Shown here piece after piece: positions 52,564-61,261 of a stretch of DNA of 64,000 nucleotides. The first letter of the stretch is position 1; each line of letters begins with the position of its first letter. Source of the DNA: Treponema sp. Marseille-Q3903. Its GTDB lineage: Bacteria; Spirochaetota; Spirochaetia; Treponematales; Treponemataceae. A program made the translations under genes and the position numbers. The stretch spans positions 248,001 through 312,000 of the forward strand of contig NZ_JACSEU010000001.1 of NCBI RefSeq assembly GCF_014334335.1, in the 5' to 3' direction. The notes under the pieces were generated by a model. It had not been told where the DNA came from. It saw only the letters and a program-made list of their open reading frames with translations, and ran no database searches.

Positions 52564-54060
52564 ATGATTAGTAACAAACCCACAGTAAAAATTGGTATCG
52601 TCGCAGTCAGCCGTGACTGTTTCCCGGAATCCCTCGCAGTAAACAGAAGAAAGGCGTTGATAGAAGCTTTTACAAAGAAGTATGGGAAAGATGAAATTTA
52701 CGAATGCCCAATATGCATCGTAGAAAGCGAAATCCACATGGTTCAGGCTCTTGAAGATATCAAAAAAGCCGGATGTAACGCACTTTGTGTTTATCTTGGA
52801 AACTTTGGACCTGAGATTTCTGAAACATTGCTTGCAAAACATTTTGACGGGCCAAAGATGTTCTGTGCTGCCGCAGAAGAAACGTCTAAAAACGGCGGTC
52901 TCATTCAGGGGCGTGGAGATGCATATTGCGGTATGCTCAACGCTTCTTACAACTTAAAACTACGCAATGTTAAAGCATATATTCCTGAATATCCAGTTGG
53001 AACTGCGGAGCAATGCGCAGACATGATTCACGAATTTGCTCCAATCGCAAAGGCTGTTTATGCGTTGAACCACTTGAAGATTATTTCATTTGGACCTCGT
53101 CCGTTGAACTTCCTAGCTTGTAATGCGCCAATCAAACAGCTTTACAACCTCGGCGTTGAAATTGAGGAAAACTCGGAGCTCGATTTGTTTGAATCATTCA
53201 ACAAGCACGCTGGCGACAAGAGAATTAAAGAAGTTGCTGCGGATATGGAAAAAGAACTTGGAAAGGGAAACAAAAAACCGGAAATCCTTGAAAAGCTTGC
53301 ACAGTATGAACTCACGCTCCTAGACTGGATTGAAGCTCACAGAGGCTACCGAGAATTCGTTGCGATTGCAGGAAAATGCTGGCCGGCATTCCAGACACAG
53401 TTTGGATTCGTTCCTTGTTATGTAAACAGCCGCCTTACAGGCAGAGGAATTCCTGTTTCTTGCGAAGTAGATATCTACGGTTGTCTTTCTGAATTTATCG
53501 GTACAGTTGTTTCTAACGATACAGTTACATTGCTCGATATTAACAACACTGTTCCTCAGGACATCTATGATGAAGACATCAAAGGTAAATGCGGAAAATA
53601 CACAATCAACGACACATTTATGGGATTCCACTGCGGAAATACTGCATCAAGCAAACTTTCATTTTGCGAGATGAAATACCAGTTGATTATGGCTCGTTCT
53701 CTTCCTGTTGAAGTTACAAACGGAACTTTGGAAGGAGATATCATGCCGGGCGATATCACATTCTATCGCTTGCAGTCAACTGCTGACAACATCCTCCGCG
53801 CATACATTGCACAAGGTGAAGTTTTGCCGGTTGCTACACGTTCTTTTGGAGGAATCGGTATATTTGCAATCCCTGAAATGGGACGCTTCTATCGTCACGT
53901 TCTTCTTGAAAAGAACTTTCCGCACCACGGGGCAGTTGCATTCGGTCACTTTGGAAAACAGCTTTATGAAGTGTTTAAATACATCGGTGTAGCTGTAGAC
54001 GAAATCGGATATAACCAACCTAAAGGCGTTCGTTATCCGACAGAAAACCCTTGGGCATAG
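52564..54060 (+). CDS. L-fucose/L-arabinose isomerase family protein
   Basis: 498 residues, shorter than E. coli FucI (591) and close to the broader L-fucose/L-arabinose isomerase family. N-terminal Rossmann-like half (VGIVAVSRDCFPESLA, CNALCVYLGNFGPE). In the second half a metal-site region VSCEVDIYGCLSEF, LLDINNT, and FPHHGAVAFGHFG near the end supply Glu, Asp and His ligands. It should convert an aldose to a ketose. With the xylulokinase-like kinase upstream the pair could feed a pentose into the pentose phosphate pathway. The exact sugar is not predictable. Regulated by the palindrome upstream; terminated by hairpins after 54070. Confidence 0.85.
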   Translation: MISNKPTVKIGIVAVSRDCFPESLAVNRRKALIEAFTKKYGKDEIYECPICIVESEIHMVQALEDIKKAGCNALCVYLGNFGPEISETLLAKHFDGPKMFCAAAEETSKNGGLIQGRGDAYCGMLNASYNLKLRNVKAYIPEYPVGTAEQCADMIHEFAPIAKAVYALNHLKIISFGPRPLNFLACNAPIKQLYNLGVEIEENSELDLFESFNKHAGDKRIKEVAADMEKELGKGNKKPEILEKLAQYELTLLDWIEAHRGYREFVAIAGKCWPAFQTQFGFVPCYVNSRLTGRGIPVSCEVDIYGCLSEFIGTVVSNDTVTLLDINNTVPQDIYDEDIKGKCGKYTINDTFMGFHCGNTASSKLSFCEMKYQLIMARSLPVEVTNGTLEGDIMPGDITFYRLQSTADNILRAYIAQGEVLPVATRSFGGIGIFAIPEMGRFYRHVLLEKNFPHHGAVAFGHFGKQLYEVFKYIGVAVDEIGYNQPKGVRYPTENPWA

Positions 54061-54073
54061 TAGAGATAGAAAA

Positions 54074-54213
54074 GGGGCTGTCTCAAAAGTCGATTACTTT
54101 CTCGACAGCCTGTCGAGTTTAAAATTAAGTCTTTATATTATAATGACTTAATTTTAAACGTCGCACATAAAATCAAGGAAGCTGTCCAAAAACTGAAGTT
54201 TTTGGACAGCCCC
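54074..54213. mobile_element. 140 bp MITE-like nested-palindrome element
   Basis: Ends are the inverted repeat GGGGCTGTC / GACAGCCCC (54074-54082, 54205-54213). Inside are CTCGACAG-C-CTGTCGAG (54101-54117), TTTAAAATTAAGTC / GACTTAATTTTAAA (54118-54131, 54145-54158) and CTGTCCAAAAAC-TGAA-GTTTTTGGACAG (54182-54209). There is no ORF. GGGGCTGTC-type ends are common at insertion sequences, so a non-autonomous element or IS remnant is likely. No clear target-site duplication was seen. It may also help end the isomerase transcript. Confidence 0.6.
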
Positions 54214-54242
54214 AAATATGTAAGATAAACTTCACATCAAAA

Positions 54243-54277
54243 CCCCCTTTCCGAAAAATCGGTTAGGGGGATTTTTA
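54243..54277. terminator. Terminator between the isomerase and DUF4097 genes
   Basis: CCCCCT...CCGA-AAAA-TCGG...AGGGGG hairpin followed by a T run on the plus strand; A run on the other side makes it useful in both directions for the convergent genes. Confidence 0.85.
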
Positions 54278-54314
54278 TCAAATATGTTTGTTTTTCAAGA
54301 TTCGCTTTTAGAGT

Positions 54315-55289
54315 TTAATCATCAAGCGTAATGTTCCCTGAGGTTGTGTGAACATTGATTTGAGCTGGCGAGCCGCCTTTTGGAGATTGCGTTTTTGTGT
54401 ATGTAAAACCGTTTCGAAGCGATTTTCTCATGTTTTCAATCTTGTTTCTTAAAGTTCCGCTGTTTGATGAAAAATGGAATTTATAGTTTTCGGATTCCGG
54501 CACTATGATTTCGACAGAACCGCTTGTTGAGTTAATAGAAGAGTCTGCGGACGGCGCAATTTCAAATTCTGCAAAAATGCTTCCGCTTGTTGTTGAAAAA
54601 TCAAAATAATTGGCGGCGATATCGTGCGCTTTTAAGCTTCCGCTTGTTGAGTGTAAATCTGCATAATCGCAATAAAGTTCTTCGATTTTGATAGAGCCGC
54701 TTGTCGACTCACATACGATTGTATCGGATTCGACAGATTCTATATTTATTGAACCGCTTGAGCTGTGCGCCTTTACAGAATTTTTTGCTTTAAGTTCATC
54801 ACATTTGATAGAACCGCTTGTCGATTCTATCAAGACGAAATCTTGAGCAGAGATATTTTGTGTTGAGATACTTCCGCTTGTCGAGGTTAGTTTTATTTTA
54901 TTGACATTTATGTTGCTCATTTTTAATGAACCGCTCGAAAGCCCTACGTGGACTTTATCGAGTTTTTTACCCGATGGAATATAGATAATCACTTTGCATG
55001 AAATATGTATTTTTAAATTCCAAAAATTTATAGGTACCGATTTCATCGCAAGAACGGAATCTGCGAATTTGATTGCCGGAATAAATTCTTTGTTATTGCC
55101 GTAAATTTCTATAGTTACATCATCTGATGAAAGATATTCTTGAATTTCAACTGTTTCAAACGATAGCATGAGGTTGATAGATTGCATGTTTTCTGAATTT
55201 ATCAATTCTCGCTTTATAAGATTCTTTTCTGCAAATACAGCAAATACTAAAAAACATGAACAAAAAAATGCAATTTGTTTTTTTCCCAT
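54315..55289 (-). CDS. Exported DUF4097-type beta-repeat protein
   Basis: 324 residues with a signal peptide (FFCSCFLVFAVFAE). From about residue 95 it consists of some ten imperfect repeats of 18-22 residues built on STSGSI (variants SSGSLK, SSSGSIN, TTSGSIF, SNSGTL, TTSGNIT). This is the pattern of DUF4097 proteins, which should form a stacked right-handed beta-helix. Relatives lie in cell-surface or stress operons; function is not established. Single gene with two palindromes in its upstream region. Confidence 0.85.
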   Translation of the reverse strand: MGKKQIAFFCSCFLVFAVFAEKNLIKRELINSENMQSINLMLSFETVEIQEYLSSDDVTIEIYGNNKEFIPAIKFADSVLAMKSVPINFWNLKIHISCKVIIYIPSGKKLDKVHVGLSSGSLKMSNINVNKIKLTSTSGSISTQNISAQDFVLIESTSGSIKCDELKAKNSVKAHSSSGSINIESVESDTIVCESTSGSIKIEELYCDYADLHSTSGSLKAHDIAANYFDFSTTSGSIFAEFEIAPSADSSINSTSGSVEIIVPESENYKFHFSSNSGTLRNKIENMRKSLRNGFTYTKTQSPKGGSPAQINVHTTSGNITLDD

Positions 55290-55333
55290 TGAGAACTCCT
55301 GTTTTTGGGGTTAAATGTTTATATAAAGAGTTT

Positions 55334-55351
55334 AATACACATGAATGTATT
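55334..55351. promoter_or_regulatory. Palindrome AATACA-N6-TGTATT
   Basis: Perfect 6 bp arms in the divergent region between the DUF4097 and methyltransferase genes; operator-like, similar in style to PadR-type sites (inference). Confidence 0.5.
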
Positions 55352-55354
55352 TTT

Positions 55355-55374
55355 TGATACCCATTAGTGTATCA
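55355..55374. promoter_or_regulatory. Palindrome TGATAC-N8-GTATCA
   Basis: Second perfect palindrome, 3 bp from the first, with a related core (GTAT). The pair suggests binding of one dimeric regulator to adjacent sites. Confidence 0.5.
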
Positions 55375-55405
55375 TTTAAAATGCTAATTGTGTATATTTG
55401 GAAAT

Positions 55406-56173
55406 ATGAAAAATACTCAAAGAAATGAACTTGCAGTTTGCGGACTTGCAGCTGTAAAGAAAGTTGAAAAAAATCATCCGGAAAAGATTAAAAGGCTTTA
55501 TTTTACCGAAGAAAAAGCTCCGTTGTTTGGCGGATTATGCAAAAAATTAGCTAAAAATCACGGAATTTACAATATGAAACCTGCCGGAGATTTGGAAAAG
55601 CTGAGCGGAACTGTTCATCATCAGGGGGTTGTCGCTATGATAGATTATCCCGAAATTTTACCGCTCGATTCGGATATCACCGATTCATGGTCGGAAAACG
55701 GCGAGAATGCTATATTGCTGGACAGAATCGGAAATGCCAACAACTTTGGTGCAATTGTTAGAAGCGCAGCTTTTTTTGGAATAAAAAATATAGTAATTCC
55801 ACTAGACGAAGCTCAGACATCAATAACTACAAGCAGTTACCGTATTGCGGAAGGTGGGATGGAATATGTAAACATTTTCAGCGTTCGTTCATCTTCAAGA
55901 CTTTTGGAAGCTCTTGCAGGAAAAATGATTCGCGTCGGGACAAGCCTTGATGCTAAAAAAACTGTTGCGGACTTGCGAGCGGATACAAAACTTCCTTTTA
56001 TGATTGTGCTTGGAAACGAAGAAGAAGGAATCAGCGAAGTCATAAAACAAAATTGCGACGAGCTTGTGATTATTCCTTGGTACAAAATGAGCGAAGGCAA
56101 AAGCTGTGTGATTGACAGCTTGAATGTTGCACAGGCTTCAAGCATCATTTTTTATGAAATTTGTAAAAAATGA
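55406..56173 (+). CDS. SpoU/TrmH family RNA 2'-O-methyltransferase
   Basis: 255 residues. An N-terminal L30e-like substrate domain (about 1-80; GLAAVKKVEKNHPEKIKRLYF), then the knotted SPOUT fold with NANNFGAIVRSAAFFG, VLGNEEEGIS and SEGKSCVIDSLNVAQASSII, the three TrmH motifs. Uses AdoMet to methylate a ribose in rRNA or tRNA; RlmB-like by length. The start is ATG 55406 rather than the GTG 55388. Confidence 0.9.
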   Translation: MKNTQRNELAVCGLAAVKKVEKNHPEKIKRLYFTEEKAPLFGGLCKKLAKNHGIYNMKPAGDLEKLSGTVHHQGVVAMIDYPEILPLDSDITDSWSENGENAILLDRIGNANNFGAIVRSAAFFGIKNIVIPLDEAQTSITTSSYRIAEGGMEYVNIFSVRSSSRLLEALAGKMIRVGTSLDAKKTVADLRADTKLPFMIVLGNEEEGISEVIKQNCDELVIIPWYKMSEGKSCVIDSLNVAQASSIIFYEICKK

Positions 56174-56205
56174 GAGAAAATTTGCCGAATCCTGTGCAAG
56201 TTTTA

Positions 56206-58509
56206 TTATTCTATTTCTGCGTCTGTTACTTTTTCTAAAGTGATAGGCTTTCCGTCTGCGAACAGTTTTTTTCCGGCTGCCGTCGCATGTTTTGCAACAA
56301 CTTTGTAAGAAATTTTACAGAAATGCTCTATATCGATTTTTGACGGCTTTGCACACGTAGCGTTGCCTTCCAGCACAACTTGAGTTCCGGGAGCAGCCCA
56401 TGGAGCTGTCAGCAATTCAACTTTTTCTTTTCCATCTTCTGTGTAATCGCATGCAAGCAGCATTCCGTGACTTTCAACGCCTTTCATCTTGCGAGGTGCA
56501 AGGTTTGCAGCGATGATGACGTGCTGCCCGAGCAATTCTTCCGGCTTCAGATATGGACGCAACCCAGACTGAATGATTCTTGGTGTTCCGCTTCCGTCGT
56601 TCATTGTTTCGATATAAAGCTTATCACCCTGAGGGTTTATTTCTACTTTTTCAATTTTTGCAACTAAAAGTTCAATATGCTCGTTGAAGTATTTTTCGGG
56701 ATTTGTCTCAGCTTCGGATTTTTGCTGATTTCCGGCTTCAGAATGAGAGTCTGTATTTGCTTCTTTTTTCTTTTCCGCTTCTGTCTTTGTATCAGCATGC
56801 GCCATCAAATCTTCAAGGTCGAGTTCTCCTGCTGCACATGGTGTTGTAATTCCCCAATTTTCGAGAACTTGCGGATGAACTTCTCCAAAAACGCCTATGA
56901 TTTTTCCTCCTGCTACAATTCCGGCTTGGCGTCCTGCTATGAAACGAGGATCGTCTGTCTCAACGACATTGTACTCGTGGTCGAGGAAGTAAAGCAAACT
57001 TGAAACTTCAGATGCCAGCGTGTTGAAGTTTGCATTGGCCGAAGCTGTTAGAAATCCAAGATGCTGTCTTGTGATTGTTCCCGTATTTTCGTCTTCCTTC
57101 AGATAAGCGACTTTTCCGATTTCAAAAACTTTGTGAGGATACATTGCGTTTGCAGACCCACTTTCAGCACGGCATAAGGAAGAAAGAATCTCCGGTCTGA
57201 TAAATTGATAGTTTTCGCTCATCGGGTTTGCGATTTCGATAACCTTTGAGCCGTCAATCATCATATTGTCGATGTAGTCTTTCTTTGAACCTACGTAATT
57301 AAAAATCATCTCCTGATAGCCAAGCCCCACCATCAAAGTTTTTGCTTTGCGACTGAACGTTGTCAGAGGGAGGAGGCGACCAACAGTAAAGTCCTGAGGA
57401 GTTCTCGGGTCAAACGCCGAAACGTTGCAACCAATCATAACATCTTCAATAATATCAACTTCGTGTAGGAAGTCGTTTCTGTATGGGGCCGGACTAACGA
57501 TGATTTCTTCTCCGTGAGTTTCAATAGAGCTTCCCATTCGTATCAATGAATCTTCCACTGTTTTCATATCAAAATCTGAACCGAGGAGTTTATTTACAGC
57601 TTTTAGAGTTGTTTTAGTTGTTGGCTGAAAATATAAAGGAGCTAGAATATCTTTGCCGAGAGGAGTATCGTACGGGTGTCTTACGAGAATCGGTTTGATT
57701 GTGTATCCTTGATCTGCAAAATCACACGCAACTATGTTTGCAGAAAGTATAAGACCTTCGATGTTGTCGCCAGTGAGTTCAACCATTAAATCTTTGTCGC
57801 CGACTTGAACGGCTCCAAGAGTCGCAGAGTTGATGATAGGAGGCATAGACATCACTTCTCCGTTTGCGTCTGAAAGGAGAGGGAATTTCTTGAAGTCTTT
57901 GAGAATCCAGCCGAAATCTTTTCCTTTTGGATGCTCTGTTAGAATCTGTCTGCAAGTCATATTTTCTTCGCACTGAAGAGGTATAAAACTCGTTTTATCA
58001 GGATCAACTGCGTGATATTTTACAGGAAATTTAATTTTATCGACACGATAAAGCCCCATCGAGATTGATTTGCGTTTTCTGCCGAAATTCCAAGCGAGTT
58101 TTTCCTGCGTTTGAATAATATCTTTAAGCATCGGGTCGTCGATTGCTTTTCCTGTAATCATAAAAGCAACCATGTAAGGGCGAATATCTTTAACTTCCGG
58201 GTCAACCTCAACAACCCGACCTTCATAGTCGCTGTTGCCTTTGTTGCTCATCAATTTCATGTAATCAAAATTTTTTCCACCTTCGTGAATCCTTATTTGG
58301 CGAGCAACCCCGTTCGTTGACCACAAATCAGGGCGGTTTGTATCGTTTAATTCGATTTTTACAATGCGTTCGTTTTCAGGAAGGCTGATATCCGGTTTTT
58401 CGTCGAGCTCAGCTTTAGCACAAGGAAGTAAATTTTCTAATATGTCGTAAGTGTATTTTTTCCCGAGAGCATCAAAAAATAGTTTTTCGTTACATTCAAT
58501 CTTTGGCAT
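56206..58509 (-). CDS. pheT: Phenylalanyl-tRNA synthetase beta subunit with extra C-terminal tRNA-binding domain
   Basis: Charges tRNA-Phe together with PheS. 767 residues. Residues about 1-565 match the archaeal/eukaryal-type beta subunit (MPKIECNEKLFFDALG, NDTNRPDLWS, NRKSISMGLYR-type FGRKRKSISMGLY, LDHEYNVVETDDPRF, GIFGEVHP-type GVFGEVHP), as known for spirochaetes. Then comes a charged low-complexity linker (about 570-605, rich in Glu, Lys, Ser). A tRNA-binding OB-fold domain of the EMAPII/MetRS-C type follows (VAKIEKVEINPQGDKLYIE, LAPRKMKGVESHGMLLAC). In ordinary bacterial PheT that domain is N-terminal. The start is ATG 58509 with AGAGGA upstream. pheS is not adjacent. Confidence 0.94.
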   Translation of the reverse strand: MPKIECNEKLFFDALGKKYTYDILENLLPCAKAELDEKPDISLPENERIVKIELNDTNRPDLWSTNGVARQIRIHEGGKNFDYMKLMSNKGNSDYEGRVVEVDPEVKDIRPYMVAFMITGKAIDDPMLKDIIQTQEKLAWNFGRKRKSISMGLYRVDKIKFPVKYHAVDPDKTSFIPLQCEENMTCRQILTEHPKGKDFGWILKDFKKFPLLSDANGEVMSMPPIINSATLGAVQVGDKDLMVELTGDNIEGLILSANIVACDFADQGYTIKPILVRHPYDTPLGKDILAPLYFQPTTKTTLKAVNKLLGSDFDMKTVEDSLIRMGSSIETHGEEIIVSPAPYRNDFLHEVDIIEDVMIGCNVSAFDPRTPQDFTVGRLLPLTTFSRKAKTLMVGLGYQEMIFNYVGSKKDYIDNMMIDGSKVIEIANPMSENYQFIRPEILSSLCRAESGSANAMYPHKVFEIGKVAYLKEDENTGTITRQHLGFLTASANANFNTLASEVSSLLYFLDHEYNVVETDDPRFIAGRQAGIVAGGKIIGVFGEVHPQVLENWGITTPCAAGELDLEDLMAHADTKTEAEKKKEANTDSHSEAGNQQKSEAETNPEKYFNEHIELLVAKIEKVEINPQGDKLYIETMNDGSGTPRIIQSGLRPYLKPEELLGQHVIIAANLAPRKMKGVESHGMLLACDYTEDGKEKVELLTAPWAAPGTQVVLEGNATCAKPSKIDIEHFCKISYKVVAKHATAAGKKLFADGKPITLEKVTDAEIE

Positions 58510-58607
58510 TTTTTTTCCTCTGGCACGGCGGTTGCCGTGTGAAATTTGAATACACAATTATAGAAGATTTTTATTATATATTCAATTAAGTGCATTGCCG
58601 GTTTGTG

Positions 58608-58636
58608 TTGTTTGCACTCCAACCTCGTGGTATAAT
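58608..58636 (+). promoter_or_regulatory. Promoter of the Rrf2 gene
   Basis: TTGTTT (58608-58613), 17 nt, TATAAT (58631-58636), ATG 8 nt later at 58645. Expected +1 is 1-3 nt before the ATG. Confidence 0.6.
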
Positions 58637-58644
58637 AGGCAAAG

Positions 58645-59049
58645 ATGATAGTTTCAACACGAGGAAGATACGCATTGAGAGTTTTGGTCGATATGGCTGA
58701 ACATCCCGAAGAAGAGCGAATTCCACTAAAAGAAATCGCAGAACGTCAGGGAATCTCTCAAAAATATATAGAGGCAATCATGACAACGTTGTCAAAGGCT
58801 GGGTTTGTCGACGGAGTACATGGAAAAGGCGGCGGATATAGATTGAATCGTGTCCTTTCCGAATATAAGATAGGCGATATTTTGCGATTGACAGAGGGGA
58901 CGTTGGCGCCTGTTGCATGCCTTGAAAAAGATGCTGAAAGATGTCCCCGTAAAGATACATGTAAAACGCTTTCAATGTGGAATAAGCTCGATAAATTGAT
59001 AGAAAGTTATTTGGATAGCATCAGCATTGCAGATTTGATAAATCAATGA
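58645..59049 (+). CDS. Rrf2-family transcriptional regulator
   Basis: 134 residues. Winged-helix N terminus (YALRVLVDMAEHPE, LKEIAERQGISQKYIEAIM, KGGGYRLNR) and a C-terminal cysteine patch AC...RC...TC (about 91, 98, 104). This matches the [2Fe-2S]-binding spacing of IscR/RsrR-type members. Such regulators sense Fe-S status, redox or cysteine. No isc or suf genes are nearby, so the targets are not evident. Probably leaderless mRNA. Confidence 0.93.
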   Translation: MIVSTRGRYALRVLVDMAEHPEEERIPLKEIAERQGISQKYIEAIMTTLSKAGFVDGVHGKGGGYRLNRVLSEYKIGDILRLTEGTLAPVACLEKDAERCPRKDTCKTLSMWNKLDKLIESYLDSISIADLINQ

Positions 59050-59108
59050 AAACAGAGCTTCTTGCTTTTCTCGTAAATATAGATAAATTTTATTTTTAGA
59101 GGCGAAAA

Positions 59109-59852
59109 ATGAGTTGTTATATTATTTGCGATAAAGAGATAATCTTGAAGTCGGATGATAGTTTGCCTGAATTTTCAGACTTACAGAGAATAAAAGATTT
59201 AAATACTTTCTCTGATTATTTTGAAGAAAAACAGTCTGATTTGAAAGTTCTCGGGCTAAAATCCAAAGATAACCTTCCTGATTCTTTTAAGGTTTTGACA
59301 TTGCGAGAATATTCTTCTGTGAAAGACGAAGAAGAATCTTTCAGGGCATTCCGTGCAAAAGGATTGCTCACTTGGCGAATGAATTATAAATTTTGCCCGG
59401 CTTGTGGAGCGGGTTTAATAGGGCATCCTTTCCTGACTGCGCGAAAGTGCCCACAATGTCACAAGGTTTGCTTCCCGCATATAGAGCCTTGCATAATCGT
59501 TGTCGTAAAAAAAGATGAAAAAGTTTTGCTTGCCCGGCATGCTTATAGAAATCAAGATATTTTCGCCTGCATAGCCGGTTTTATTGAAAGCGGAGAATCT
59601 GCGGAGCATGCTGTTGCCCGCGAAGTTTTTGAAGAAACAAAACTGAAAGTAAAAAACATCATATATAGAGGAAGCCAGAGTTGGCCGTTTCCAAATCAGT
59701 TTATGCTTGGGTTTACTGCCGAGTATGACAGCGGTGAGTTAGCTTTGCAAAAAGAAGAGATTACTGAAGCCGGTTGGTTTGATGTCGATAATTTGCCGGC
59801 CAGTCCAAAACCGGGCTCTATCGCGTATCGGCTTATTCACGGGCTTTACTAA
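59109..59852 (+). CDS. nudC: NADH pyrophosphatase NudC
   Basis: Hydrolyses NAD(H) to NMN(H) and AMP, and removes NAD caps from RNA 5' ends. 247 residues. N-terminal domain, a zinc ribbon with CPACG and CPQCH, then a Nudix fold with GFIESGESAEHAVAREVFEE. The NudC-defining SQSWPFPNQ motif (usual SQPWPFPxS) follows. AGAGGCG precedes the ATG. Its capacity to decap RNA is family knowledge, not shown here. Confidence 0.94.
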   Translation: MSCYIICDKEIILKSDDSLPEFSDLQRIKDLNTFSDYFEEKQSDLKVLGLKSKDNLPDSFKVLTLREYSSVKDEEESFRAFRAKGLLTWRMNYKFCPACGAGLIGHPFLTARKCPQCHKVCFPHIEPCIIVVVKKDEKVLLARHAYRNQDIFACIAGFIESGESAEHAVAREVFEETKLKVKNIIYRGSQSWPFPNQFMLGFTAEYDSGELALQKEEITEAGWFDVDNLPASPKPGSIAYRLIHGLY

Positions 59853-59898
59853 AAATTTTATCAAAAATTGAAAGATTTGCGCAATTTTAGGAGAGTTC

Positions 59899-60378
59899 TT
59901 GACCTTTTTCAACCTTTTTTTATTGATTATAATTGTTTGCGTTTCTGTTGTGTGTTCTTTTTGGGATTTTATAAAGTTGAGAGTTCCCAATTTTGTTATT
60001 TTTTTGGGAATTGTGTCTGTCATTTTTTCCAATCTGATTTTTTGCGAAGATGGCATTCGCTTTTCTTTTTCAAGATTAATGGCGGTTGTTTTGTCAGGAT
60101 TTTTTGTAGGTCTATTTTATTTTGTCGTAAGATATATTTGCAACGGGCGATTTGGAAAAGGAGATATTTTATTTGGAGTTTTTCAAGGAGTTTGCCTTGT
60201 TCCAAGAGAGATGATTCTTTGCCTTTTAATTGAAGTTGTTTGCGCAGCAGTCTTTTTATTTATAAAAAAGATATTTTACAGGAACGGAGTCTCGTCTTTT
60301 TCTGGAAAAATACCATTTGTCCCTTTTATGTCTATAGGATTGTTGGGGACTTTTTTTTATTTTAATTTTATTAGATAA
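59899..60378 (+). CDS. Small A24-type prepilin peptidase-like protein
   Basis: 159 residues, about five membrane helices. The two aspartates of A24 peptidases are present: SFWDFIKLRVPN and GRFGKGDILFG (GxGD motif), with IPFVPFM near the end. This is the short CpaA/TadV-like form without a methyltransferase domain. It could process type IV pilin-like or Tad pilin substrates, none of which are in the window. The start is TTG 59899 with AGGAG 5 nt upstream. Confidence 0.82.
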   Translation: MTFFNLFLLIIIVCVSVVCSFWDFIKLRVPNFVIFLGIVSVIFSNLIFCEDGIRFSFSRLMAVVLSGFFVGLFYFVVRYICNGRFGKGDILFGVFQGVCLVPREMILCLLIEVVCAAVFLFIKKIFYRNGVSSFSGKIPFVPFMSIGLLGTFFYFNFIR

Positions 60379-60477
60379 GGCAATCTCATTTGACACAGTT
60401 GAGTTTTTTCATTACATTTTCAATAGTAGTTCTTATTAATACTACTAACTGCGGTTTTGCAAGTTTTAAGGTGATTT

Positions 60478-61167
60478 ATGGCAGATTCAACTACAATCGA
60501 TATTTTGGCAGATTTTGGGCTGACTCGGCAGGAGGCTGTTATTTATTCAGAATTTATCTCTCACGGAGAGATGACTGGGTATGAGGTTGGAAAAGAAACT
60601 GGAATTTCTAGATCAAACGTTTATTCTTCAATTTCATCTCTTGTAGAAAAAGGTGCGCTTTATGTAGTTCAGGGAGAATCTTCAAAATACACACCGGTGG
60701 AAATAAATCAGTTTACAAAAAACAGAATTGAAGAGCTTACACGCAAGGCTTTATACTTAAAAAAGCACTGTCCTAAAAAAATAAAAGCAGCTGACGGCTA
60801 CATCACAATTCAGGGCGAAAAAAATATACGCAACAAAATTCGTGAAATGCTTGAAAAAACGGAATTTCGCCTCTATATCATGGCGTCTGCCGATATTGTC
60901 AGAGAATTTGAGGAAGACCTAAAAAAACTTATAGAAACCGGAAAAAAAGTTGTGATTTTGACAGATGATTTTAAGCTGAAAGGCGCGAAAATCTATGAGA
61001 CAAAACCAGAAAATGGTCAACTGCGTTTTATCACTGATTCGGCTTATGTTTTGACTGGGGAGCTTACAGGGAGCGAACATGATAGTTGTTTATATTCCGG
61101 ACAACAAAATCTGGTTGCAGTGATGAAAGAGGCTCTTAAAAACAAAATAATTTTGCTTGATAAGTAA
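60478..61167 (+). CDS. TrmB-family transcriptional regulator
   Basis: 229 residues. N-terminal winged helix (LADFGLTRQEAVIYSEFI, YEVGKETGISRSNVYSSISSL), short coiled coil, then a TrmB regulatory domain related to the phospholipase D fold (about 100-229). In archaea TrmB proteins control sugar transport; bacterial targets are mostly unknown. It lies upstream of ddh-lysA in the same direction, so control of lysine genes or of itself is possible. AAGGTG precedes the ATG. Confidence 0.88.
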   Translation: MADSTTIDILADFGLTRQEAVIYSEFISHGEMTGYEVGKETGISRSNVYSSISSLVEKGALYVVQGESSKYTPVEINQFTKNRIEELTRKALYLKKHCPKKIKAADGYITIQGEKNIRNKIREMLEKTEFRLYIMASADIVREFEEDLKKLIETGKKVVILTDDFKLKGAKIYETKPENGQLRFITDSAYVLTGELTGSEHDSCLYSGQQNLVAVMKEALKNKIILLDK

Positions 61168-61261
61168 TTAAGAGATTCAAGGATTTTGAGGGAAGCCACG
61201 TAATAAAAAAGTGACCTTTGGTAGAGTTTTTTAGACGACATTAATATTTTTGGAGGCATAT

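Noticed and set aside
61168-61261. Lysine riboswitch before ddh-lysA
   Set aside because: The gap is under 100 nt and lacks the conserved core; an aptamer of about 170 nt does not fit.
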